From positions 9,169,451-9,233,450 of the forward strand of contig BJHW01000001.1 in the NCBI GenBank assembly GCA_005405945.1: DNA of 64,000 nucleotides, written 5' to 3'. The notes beneath the pieces are model-generated. The model ran no database searches. It saw only the letters and a list, made by a program, of their open reading frames with translations, and was not told the origin of the DNA. The position numbers were made by a program, and so were the translations under genes. Below are positions 12,601 to 21,700 of the stretch, piece after piece; position 1 is the first letter of the stretch, and each line of letters opens with the position of its first letter. This DNA comes from Streptomyces violaceusniger (GTDB lineage: Bacteria > Actinomycetota > Actinomycetes > Streptomycetales > Streptomycetaceae).

Positions 12601-15600
12601 CTGGGGGTGTTGGGGGTGTGGTGGGTGGTGGGGTTGAGGGTGTGGTGGGTGACGTGGATGGTGGTTTCGGTGATGCCGTACATGTTGGTGATGGTGGTGT
12701 GGGGGTGGTGTTGGTGGAAGGTGGTGAGGCGGGTGGGGTCGAGGGGTTCGCCGCCGAGGATGATGTGGTGGAGGGGAGGGGTTGGTGGTGTGGTTGGTGG
12801 GTGTTGATGAGGTGGTAGAGGGCGGTGGGGGTTTGGCAGAGGGTGGTGATGTGTTCTTGGTGGATGAGGGTGATGAGGTCGTGGGGGAGCGGGTGGTGTG
12901 GTGGTTGGGGATGATGAGGGTGTGGCCGTGGAGGAGGGCGCCGAGGATTTCCCAGACGGAGAAGTCGAAGGCGTAGGAGTGGAATTGGCACCAGGTTTGT
13001 GGGGTGGGGTTGGTGAGGTAGTGGTGGGTGGCGGTGAAGAGGTGGAGGAGGTTGGTTTGGGGGATGGTGACGCCTTTGGGGTGCCGGTGGAGCCGGAGGT
13101 GTAGATGAGGTAGGCGGGGTGGCGGGGTCGGGGGTGTGGGTTGTTCGGTGGGGGTGAGGTTGGTGTCGGGGAGGGTTTGCAGGTGGGTGGTGGTGTGGGG
13201 GTCGTCGAGCAGGAGGTGTGGTGTGGTCGGGTTGGGTGTGGGGAGGGTGGGGGTGATGTTGGTGGTGGTGATGAGTGCGGTGGGGTCGCTGTCGTGGAGG
13301 AGGTGGGCCAGGCGTTCTTGGGGGTAGTCGGGGTCGAGTGGGACGTAGGCGGCGCCGGTTTTGAGGACGGCGAGGATGGCGGTGATGGTGTGTGCGGAGC
13401 GGGGGAGGGCCAGGGCGATGCGGTGTTCGGGTCCGGCGCCGGCTTGCAGTAGTAGTCGTGCCAGTTGGTTGGCCCGTTTGTTGACTTCGCGGTACGTCCA
13501 GCGTTGGTCCCCGCACACGACGGCCACGGTGTCCGGGGCTCGTACCACCCACTCCTCGAACAACCCCGACAACGACACCTTCGGGTCGGCCTCCGCGACG
13601 CGGGCATCCCGGCGTGGCACCAGCCGCTTCCGTTCGTCCTCCGAGAGCACGTCGATCCGATCGACGTTCCGCCCCGGATCGTCGGCGATGGCATCGAGGA
13701 CGCGGACCAGCCGCTGCGCCACCGCCCGCATGGCCGGGGCCTCGAACACATCCGGCCGGTAGCCGAGGCGCAACCGCAGCCGTTCGCCCGGGACCACGAC
13801 CACCGCCAACGGGTAGTGCGTGGCGTCCTGACCATCGGTGGCCGTCAGCCGCAGCCCGGCGCGGGCAGCCTGGGCGTGGGCCCCGGCGCCCACGGGGTAG
13901 TTCTCGAAGACCACCACCGTGTCGAAGAGCTGCCCGGTTCCGGTGGCGGGCCGAAGCTCCGACAGCCCCAGATGGTGGTGTGCGGAAAGGTCGCCGTGCT
14001 GGCGTTGTACGGCCGCCAGCAGCTCCTCCACGGGTCGGCCCACCGGCACCCGGACGCGTACCGGCACCGTGTTGATGCACAGTCCGACCAACGACTCGAT
14101 GCCCGCCACCTCCGCCGGGCGCACCGCCACCGTGGTACCGAACACCACGTCGTCCCGGCCGGTCAGCCGGCCCAGCAGGATGGCCCACGCGGACTGCACC
14201 AGCGTGTTGAGGGTGAGCCCCATCCGCCTTGCGCGTTGGGCGAGTTGGGCGGTCCGCTCCACCGACAGATCGATGGCCACCTCGTCGGGCGCCACGGTCG
14301 TACGGCCCGGGTCGGCCGGTGCCAGCAGGGTGGGCTCCTCGACACCGGCCAGCGCCGTGCGCCAGGCGGCGCGGGCCGTGTCCCGGTCCTGCCGTCGCAA
14401 CCAGCCCAGGTACTCCCGGTAGGGCACGGCGGCGGGCAGGCCCGAGTCGTCCCCGTCCCGCTCGTACAGCGTGAACAGCTGCTGGACGAGGAGCGGTACG
14501 GACCAGCCGTCCAGCAGGATGTGGTGGCTGGTCATCACCAGCCGGTACCGATCCGTGCCCCAATGGACGAGGGCGAAGCGGATCAGTGGCGGCCGGGTGA
14601 GGTCGAACCGTGTGGCGCGGTCCTCGGCCAGCCACTGGTCGAACGCGGCGGGGCGCCGCTCCTCGGGAAGGTCGCTGAGATCCAGCTCGTGCCAGACGGA
14701 GGGGACAGCGGGCGCCACCACCTGTACGGGCTGGGAGAGTCCGTGGTGATGGAAGGACGCGGCCAGGTTCGGGTGGCGGCGCAGCAGAGTGTCCGCCGCC
14801 CGCCGGAAGCGTGCCCCGCTGACCTCCCCTTCGAGGTGGAAGGTGAACTGCACGAGGTAGACGTCCGGGGCCGCCTCGTCGTACACGGCGTGGAACAGCA
14901 GTCCGCTCTGGAGTGGTGTCAGCGGTAGCAGCTCCGTGGTGTGTGTGCTTTTCGCTGTCAGGCCGGCGCACTCCGCCGACAGGCTCGCGTATTCGGTCGG
15001 GGTGAGGGTCACCAAGGGCCCCGTGTCCCGGGAGGTGGGCTCCTGCGACGTGGCCGCCGGGCCGTTCCCGGAGTGGGCGACGGAGGCGAGGCCCTCCGGC
15101 GTCCGGTGCTGAAAGACCTGGCCTGGTGTGAGGACGAGCCCGTCCGAGCGGGCGCGGCTGACCAGCCGCATGGCGAGGACGCTGTCGCCACCCAGGTTGA
15201 AGAAGCTCGCGTCCGCGCCTACCTCGGGGATTCCGAGCACCTCACCGAAGAGGGCACACAGCCGTGCCTCCAGCGGTGTGGCCGCCGGTCGTCCCGAGGC
15301 GAGCGCGGCGAAGTCGGGCGCGGGAGGGCGGCGCGGTCGAGCTTGCCGTTCGCCGTGAGCGGCATCCGGTCGAGCGCGATGACCGCCGAGGGCACCATAT
15401 GGGCGGGCAGCCGCTCGCTGAGATACGACCGGAGTGAGGCGACCACCGCACCGGTCGCGTGTGCGAGTCCGGGCTCGTTGGCGTAGGCGGAGGCGGGACG
15501 GCGGGGGGTGCTGGAGGTCGGTGCCGCGAGGTCGAGGGTGGGGGCACCGGCAGTTGTGAACACACCGTCGAGACACCCTTCATCGGACCCCCAGCGCAGC

Positions 15601-18187
15601 GCCAGGTCGTAACCGTGCGCCTCGGCGAGCCGGTGGAGTGCTTCCGGGTCCGGCTCTGCGGCCATCCCCGTGTCCGGGTCCGTCTCCGAGCCGTCGTGCC
15701 CGGCCGTCGGGGCCGCTGCCGTGAGGTGGTGCCGGGCGTCGTCCGGGTCGGCACCGGTGTCGATCCGTTGCAGGGCGGTGAGTTCGCCGGTCAGTCGGGT
15801 GTTGGGGATGCCGGTCACCCGCAGCGCCCGCGGGCGGAGGCGTCCGGCCAGCGCGTCGCGCAGGTCGTCCACCGTGTGGATGTCCTCACCCCACCGCAGG
15901 TGCGGCGCTCGGTCGGTGGCGAGGGGCGTGACGGGGCTCTTGCTGAGGACGACGTCGTAGCGGTGCCGGGTGAGTTCGTTGCGCGCCGTACCGCGCTTGA
16001 CGCGGATGTCCACGGCGCCGATGGATGGCACGGCGGACGTGAGGGTGGTGAAGTACTCCGGGTCCACCAGGAGTTCCCGCTCCAGGCGGATGGCGTTGTC
16101 CACGGCGGCGCGCAGGCTCCCCGGCGTGGTGCCCGCGGGCGCCTGGGTGAGGGCGACCGCGGTGGCGAAGCAGCGCAGCAGGCGAAGGTTGCGTACGTCC
16201 CCGATGAACAGCTTCCCGCCGGGTTTGAGGGCCGCCATGGCATGGGTGATGACATCGGTCAGGTAGTCGACGTTCGGGAAGTACTGGACGACGGAGTTGA
16301 TGACGACGGTGTCGAAGCGCCCCTCGGGCAGCGTGCTGAAGTCATGCGCCGGCCGACACTCGAGCGTCACCCGGCCGTCGCCTGCGCCCAGCGCGGGGTC
16401 CCGCGCCACACGCTGATCCAGGGCGGCGATGGCGGAGGCCGAGACGTCGGTGCCCCAGTAGCTCGCACAGTCCGGAGCCAGACGGGAGAGGAGCAGACCG
16501 GTGCCGACCCCGATCTCCAGGACATCGCGCGGGCCGAGTGCGGTGATGCGGTCCACGGTCGTGGCCAGCCATTCCCGCATCTCCGGCAGGGGGATGGGAC
16601 GCTGGTCGTAGCTGCTGTCCCAGCCGACGAAGTCCTCGCTCAGCGAGGTGGCGGCCCGGTCCCCGTACAGGGAGTCATAGACCGCGCGCCACTCCTCGAC
16701 CTGCTGCTCCATCACGTCCGCCGCCCGGTGAACGCTCCGGCTGATGGTGGTGTAGGCGATGAGGTGTTTGTTGTGGTGGTGGTCGTGGTGGAGGGTGGCG
16801 GCGGCGTGGGTGATGTGGGGGTGGGTGGTGAGGGTGTTTTCGATTTCGCCGAGTTCGATGCGGTAGCCGTGGAGTTGGATTTGGTTGTCGGTGCGGTGGT
16901 GGTAGTGGAGTTGGTGGGTGGTGGGGTGTTGGTGGGCGAGGTCGCCGGTGCGGTAGAGGCGGGTGCCGGGTGGTCCGTAGGGGTTGGCGATGAAGTGGGT
17001 GGCGGTGAGGGTGGGGTTGTTGTGGTAGTTGCGGGCGAGGGTGGGTCCGGTGATGTAGAGCTCGCCGGGGGTGTCGGGTGGGGTGGGTTGGAGGTGGGTG
17101 TCGAGGAGGTGGGTGGTGAGGTGGGGGAGGGGTTGGCCGATGGGGCTGGGGGTGTTGGGGGTGTGGTGGGTGGTGGGGTTGAGGGTGTGGTGGGTGACGT
17201 GGATGGTGGTTTCGGTGATGCCGTACATGTTGGTGATGGTGGTGTGGGGGTGGTGTTGGTGGAAGGTGGTGAGGCGGGTGGGGTCGAGGGTTCGCCGCCG
17301 AGGATGATGTGGTGGAGGGGGAGGGGTTGGTGGTGTGGTTGGTGGGTGTTGATGAGGTGGTAGAGGGCGGTGGGGGTTTGGCAGAGGGTGGTGATGTGTT
17401 CTTGGTGGATGAGGGTGATGAGGTCGTGGGGGAGCGGGTGGTGTGGTGGTTGGGGATGATGAGGGTGTGGCCGTGGAGGAGGGCGCCGAGGATTTCCCAG
17501 ACGGAGAAGTCGAAGGCGTAGGAGTGGAATTGGCACCAGGTTTGTGGGGTGGGGTTGGTGAGGTAGTGGTGGGTGGCGGTGAAGAGGTGGAGGAGGTTGG
17601 TTTGGGGGATGGTGACGCCTTTGGGGGTGCCGGTGGAGCCGGAGGTGTAGATGAGGTAGGCGGGGTGGCGGGGTCGGGGGGTGTGGGTTGTTCGGTGGGG
17701 GTGAGGTTGGTGTCGGGGAGGGTTTGCAGGTGGGTGGTGGTGTGGGGGTCGTCGAGCAGGAGGTGTGGTGTGGTCGGGTTGGGTGTGGGGAGGGTGGGGG
17801 TGATGTTGGTGGTGGTGATGAGTGCGGTGGGGTCGCTGTCGTGGAGGAGGTGGGCGAGGCGTTCTTGGGGTAGTCGGGGTCGAGTGGGACGTAGGCGGCG
17901 CCGGTTTTGAGGACGGCGAGGATGGCGGTGATGGTGTGTGCGGAGCGGGGGAGGGCCAGGGCGATGCGGTGTTCGGGTCCGGCGCCGGCTTGCAGTAGTA
18001 GTCGTGCCAGTTGGTTGGCCCGTTTGTTGACTTCGCGGTACGTCCAGCGTTGGTCCCCGCACACGACGGCCACGGTGTCCGGGGCTCGTACCACCCACTC
18101 CTCGAACAACCCCGACAACGACACCCTGTCCGGATCAGTGCACGCCGCAAGCGCTGTGTTCTCCACCATTCCACCCAGCCAATTCAT
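3683..18187 (-). CDS. NRPS A: A-nMT-T / C-A-T / C-A-T / C-A-T-E initiating synthetase
   Basis: Four-module nonribosomal peptide synthetase, about 4841 residues once frame losses are repaired. Approximate domain residues: A1 22-950 with nMT 490-755, T1 965-1035, C2 1080-1520, A2 1535-2045, T2 2060-2125, C3 2165-2610, A3 2625-3120, T3 3135-3210, C4 3230-3710, A4 3740-4235, T4 4255-4320, E 4340-4820. With no C domain before A1 it can start a chain. The frame breaks about 14 times in homopolymers between 17868 and 6138 (one double loss near 13127) and about seven more bases are missing in the E domain; the total restores one reading frame. It ends at TGA 3685-3683, overlapping the NRPS B start. 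The ATG at 18187 has a weak ribosome site; the in-frame ATG at 18169, after a GGGTGG, is an alternative. The gene is divergent from NRPS C. Confidence 0.9.
3730..4960. repeat. GRINS-like G/T-skewed block in the E domain of NRPS A
   Basis: The top strand is almost entirely G/T over about 1.2 kb, so the coding (minus) strand is C/A-rich and the protein is rich in Thr, His, Pro and Asn. Flanking T4 and the NRPS B C domain have normal composition. The block holds about seven missing bases, the densest cluster of frame losses in the window. Confidence 0.7.
8144..8191. repeat. 24-bp tandem repeat in C4 of NRPS A
   Basis: Two exact 24-bp units (8144-8167, 8168-8191) with partial copies on both sides. 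They encode an Ala/Gly/Ser/Asp-rich insertion in the first half of the condensation domain, before the HHIAADGWS motif. In frame and probably length-variable. Confidence 0.75.
8560..11690 (-). other. NRPS A module 3: C-A-T, possibly glycine-type
   Basis: C domain (LTALQEGLLFH; HHHILLDGWS), A domain (FYTSGSTGRPKG, FDVVAVEWF, NLYGPTETTVW) and T domain FFELGGHSLLAM. Pocket by eye: D-V-V-Q-L-G-L-V-W. This shares Q-L-G-L and W with the glycine code but differs at the second and third positions, so the call is weak. One frame loss near 11043 falls between the two C subdomains. Unlike A1 and A2 this A domain has ordinary GC-rich codon use. Confidence 0.75.
11810..14950 (-). other. NRPS A module 2: C-A-T, threonine-like pocket
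   Basis: The C domain starts LTPLQSGLLFHAVYDE and has SHHILLDGWS. The A domain shares the module 1 pocket residues (D-F-W-C-I-G-M-I-H) because the DNA is near-identical, but carries no methyltransferase. The T domain reads FFALGGDSILSMQL. Frame losses near 13127 (two bases in a C run), 13080, 12885, 12775 and 12530 lie inside the skewed A block. The C domain belongs to the LQ-GLLFH group although the preceding module has no E domain. Confidence 0.8.
12202..13580. repeat. Near-identical A-domain block, copy 2 (A2 of NRPS A)
   Basis: About 1.38 kb, matching 16744-18125 almost base for base from the A-domain N-terminus (LSGLFEEWVV) to just after A8. Differences seen are mainly one-base changes in G-run length. 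G/T-rich on the top strand. Outside it the two modules diverge sharply (C domain on one side, methyltransferase on the other), as expected for gene conversion or recent duplication of a domain core. Confidence 0.85.
15080..18125 (-). other. NRPS A module 1: A-nMT-T initiation module
   Basis: Adenylation motifs TYREVNKRANQLA, YTSGSTGTPKG, FDFSVWEILG, NMYGITETTIH, YRTGDLAH and GYRIELGEIE are followed by an N-methyltransferase (VLEIGVGTGLLL; RNELTRHRYDVV near 15990-15930), then NGKLDRAALP and a T domain FFNLGGDSVLAM. Pocket by eye: D-F-W-C-I-G-M-I-H, threonine-like apart from Cys at the 278-equivalent. Predicted role: load and N-methylate the first residue. The 1.38-kb A core is nearly identical to that of module 2. 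Frame losses sit near 17868, 17690, 17432, 17288 and 15326. Confidence 0.82.
16744..18125. repeat. Near-identical A-domain block, copy 1 (A1 of NRPS A)
   Basis: Partner of 12202-13580. It ends where the inserted methyltransferase begins, so the same substrate-binding core sits in a methylating and a non-methylating module. G/T-rich on the top strand. Confidence 0.85.
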
Positions 18188-18224
18188 CGGGGAGTCTCAT
18201 CACGGAGAGAGACGCGTGAGGGTA

Positions 18225-18269
18225 GTTATCTGAATCCAGTGGTTATCTGAATCAGTGGTTATTTGAATC
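18225..18269. repeat. Three 12-bp direct repeats near the NRPS A start
   Basis: GTTATCTGAATC at 18225-18236 and 18242-18253, and GTTATTTGAATC at 18258-18269; spacing 17 and 16 bp. They lie 38-82 bp upstream of the NRPS A start codon. The even spacing suggests an iterated activator or repressor site; the binding protein is unknown. Confidence 0.65.
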
Positions 18270-18388
18270 CGGCCCGGTTTTGAGTGTCCTTGCCCGCTTG
18301 TACCAGCGTCGCCGGACGACATCTCATGAGCAAGTAAATGGCAGCTTGGTGCAGTGGCGACCTTGCCGTCTTCGCCGGTCCGCCCCTG

Positions 18389-18403
18389 TGTCAGACGCTG
18401 ACA
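18389..18403. promoter_or_regulatory. Inverted repeat TGTCAG-acg-CTGACA, candidate operator
   Basis: Perfect 6-bp arms with a 3-bp spacer in the middle of the divergent NRPS promoter region. The form fits a dimeric helix-turn-helix regulator; function is inferred only from location. Confidence 0.45.
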
Positions 18404-18463
18404 TAGGCAGGGAGAACGAGCAGGTCAGAAGCGCTGCAGCAGGGGATGCCGAGAACCGGCGAA

Positions 18464-18477
18464 GGCACCTAGGTGCC
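18464..18477. promoter_or_regulatory. 14-bp perfect palindrome GGCACCTAGGTGCC
   Basis: Uninterrupted palindrome about 235 bp before the NRPS C start. Candidate operator; no matching regulator is identified. Confidence 0.45.
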
Positions 18478-18710
18478 ACCTGTCCGCATTGCCGGTAATC
18501 GCCGAGAAGAATGCCCATTGGAATGTTCTGACGTTTGCTCAAGATCGTTGACGGGCTCGTCCGGCTCGGTTACGTTGAATTATTCGGACAGAGTGAATGC
18601 CCGCGTGTCCACCGCGCTCCTCGTTGCCTTCTCCTTCTCCTTACTCCTTATCCATCTCCGCGCGATCTGCGAAGTGCATCAGTGCGAGCGGTCCGAACAG
18701 GGGGATTCCC

Positions 18711-21700
18711 ATGGTCCGATCCCGGATCGAAGAGCTTCTGCCGCTGACCCCGTTGCAGGAGGGGTTGCTGTTCCACGCGGTCTATGACGATGGCGCGCCG
18801 GATGTGTACATGGTGCAGCTGGTCTTCGATCTCGACGGTCCGGTGGACGCTCAACGCCTGCGGTCGGCGGCGCAGGCGATCGTGGATCGCCATATGAGTC
18901 TGCGTGCGGGATTCATGACGCGCGGAGTGCCCCGGCCGGTGCAGGCCATCGCACGGCGTGTGCGGGTGCCGTGGCGGGAGGAGGATCTGCGGGGCCTGGG
19001 GGAGGCGGAGGCGCGGGATGTCTTCGAGCGGTGGCTGGCGGAGGACCGGGCTGACCGTTTCGACCTGGCGCGGCCGCCGTTGCTGCGGTTCGCGTTGTTC
19101 CGTTTCGGCGAGGACCGTTTCCGGTTGGTGATGACGAATCACCACATCCTGTTGGACGGCTGGTCCACGCAGTTGCTGATGCGGGAGTTGTTCACGCTCT
19201 ACCACCAGGAGCCCGAGGCCCCCGCCTCCCCGCTGCCCTCCGCTGTGCCCTGGCGTGAGTATCTCGCGTGGTATGGGTCGCGGGATCGGGGTGCGGCGGT
19301 TGCGGCGTGGTGTGGGGTGTTGGCGGGGGTGGAGGAGGCGTCGGTGTTGGGGCCGGTGGTGTCCGGTGGTGGTGGGGTGGTGCCGGGTGAGGTGTGGTGT
19401 GAGGTTCCGGAGGGTTTGACGGGGCGGTTGGTGGAGCGTGGCCGGGAGTTGGGCTTGACGCTGAACACGCTGATCCAGGGGCGTGGGGGATTCTTCTGGG
19501 CCGGTTGACCGGCCGGGAGGATGTGGTGTTCGGGCGACGGTGGCGGTGCGGCCGGTGGAGTTGGTGGGTGCGGAGTCGTTGGTGGGGTTGTGTATCAATA
19601 CGGTGCCGGTGCGGGTTAGGGCGGTGGCTGGGGTGTCGGTGTCGGGGTTGTTGTCGGGGTTGCAGGAGACGCAGTCGCGGTTGTCGGAGCATCAGTTCGC
19701 GGGGTTGCCGGAGATCCAGGCGGCGGCGGGCGCGGGGGCCCGGTTCGACACGGTGGTGATTTACGAGAACTATCCGGTAGCGCCTGGTGCGACCGGGGAC
19801 GGCGCTGTGCGGGTTCGGGCCAGTGAGGGCCGGGATGCGACGCATTACACGTTGGCGTTGACGGTGATTCCTGGTGAGCGGCTTCAGGTGCGGTGGGGAT
19901 ACCGGCCTGATGTGTTCGACCGGGATGCGGTGGAGGTGCTGGCGGCCCGCTTCGTGCGGGTGTTGGAGGCGATCGCCGCTGATCCGGCGTGTGTCGTGGG
20001 GCGGATCGATGTGCTCAGCGGGGACGAGCGGGGACAACTGGAGCGCTGGGGTGGGGGTGTGTCCGGTGGGATGGGTGAAGGCGTTGCTGGTGTACTGCCG
20101 GGGTTGTTTGAGGGGTGGGTGCGGCGTGATGGGGATGCGGTGGCGGTGGTGTGTGAGGGGTGTGAGGTGTCGTATGGGGAGGTGAATGAGCGGGCGAATC
20201 GTCTGGCGCGGGTGTTGGTGGGGTTGGGGGTGGGGCCGGAGTCGCGGGTGGGGTTGGTGGTGTCGCGGTCGGTGGAGATGGTGGTGGCGTTGCTGGCGGT
20301 GGTGAAGGCGGGTGGGGTGTATGTGCCGATCGATCCGCGTTATCCCGCGAATCGGATCGCCTTCATGCTGGATGACGCGGCTCCGGAGGTGGTGCTTGCC
20401 ACGGTGGAGACGGCCGAGCGGGTGCCCCAGCGTGAGGCCGGTCGGCTGTTGGTGTTGGACGATGAGCACACTCAGCAGCTGCTGGCGCAGGCTTCGGTCA
20501 CCGACTTGACGGACGTCGATCGCGTGAGTCCGGTTGATGCGCGGCATCCGGCGTATGTCATCTATACCTCGGGGTCGACAGGTGCTCCGAAGGGTGTGGT
20601 GGTGTCGCGGGCTGCTGTTGAGGGGTTTTTGGGTGCGGTGGGGGAGCGGGTGTCGTTGGGGGCTGGGGATCGGTTGTTGGCGGTGACGACGGTCTCGTTC
20701 GATATTGCGGCGTTGGAGGTGTTTTTGCCGTTGGTGTGTGGGGCGGGGGTGGTGGTGGCGTCGGATGCCGAAGCGGCGGACCCGGTGGTGTTGTCGGAGC
20801 TGGTCAAGCGGTGGGAGGTGTCGGTGATGCAGGCTACGCCGACGCTGTGGCAGGCCGTTGTTTCCCAGGTCCCGGAGATGCTGCGGGGTGTTCGGGTGCT
20901 GGCTGGTGGTGAGGTGTTGCCGGCTGGGCTGGCTCGGCGGTTGGGTGAGTTGGGTTCGGGGGTGGTCAATCTGTACGGTCCGACCGAGTGCACCATCTGG
21001 TCCACCACCGCCACGCTCGGCTGCGACGACCAATGCGCTCCGCCGCTGGGCCGTCCGTTGTGCAACACCTCGGTGTATGTGCTGGATGGTGGTTTGGGGT
21101 GGGTGTCCCCGGGTGTGGTGGGTGAGTTGTACATAGCCGGTACCGGGTTGGCGCGGGGTATGCGGGGCGTGGCGGGTTGACGGCGGAACGGTTTGTGGCG
21201 TGTCCGTTCGCCGGGCCTGGGGGCGGATGTACCGGACCGGGGATCTGGTGCGGTGGCGGGTGGACGGGCGGCTGGAGTTCGTGGGCCGGGTGGATGATCA
21301 GGTCAAGGTGCGGGGTTTCCGTATCGAGCTGGGGGAGGTGGAGGCGGCGCTGGCGTCGCATCCGCAGGTGGTGCGGGCCGCTGTGATGGTCCGTGAGGAC
21401 CGGCCGGGTGACCGGCGGCTGACCGGCTATGCCGTACCGGTGGCCGGGTCGCGTCCGGTGGGCGCGGAGTTGCGTGAGTTCCTGGCGGGTGTGGTGCCGG
21501 AGCATATGGTGCCGTCGGCCGTTGTCGTGCTGGAGCAGTTGCCGCTGACGGCGAATGGGAAGCTGGACCGCAAGGCGCTGCCCGCCCCGGACTACACCCC
21601 CGCCCCCGGGCGCGCACCGGCCACTCCCGCGGAAGAGGCGTTGTGCGGGTTGTTCGCCCAGGTGCTGGGTCTGCCCGATGTCCCCGCCGACGCGGACTTC

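Larger units (their letters stand above)
18188..18710. promoter_or_regulatory. Divergent intergenic control region between NRPS A and NRPS C
   Basis: No credible gene in these 523 bases. The composition is less GC-rich than the flanking genes. The region must hold the promoters of both NRPS operons; I could not place -10/-35 boxes with confidence. It contains three direct repeats (18225-18269), a 15-bp inverted repeat (18389-18403) and a 14-bp palindrome (18464-18477), listed separately. Confidence 0.7.

Noticed and set aside
11690..14950. Dual epimerisation/condensation domains in NRPS A modules 2 and 3
   Set aside because: The extra N-terminal HH-x-GD type motif expected of dual C/E domains is not visible, so I left them as C domains of uncertain stereochemical class.
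6431..14971. A single 2846-codon minus-strand frame
   Set aside because: Only its 11043-6735 part (plus a short patch near 12800) is in the true frame; the rest is an out-of-frame reading of NRPS A that stays open because of the high GC content and skew.
18280..18660. Small ORFs in the divergent NRPS intergenic region
   Set aside because: No ribosome site, domain or coupling; composition unlike the flanking coding DNA.
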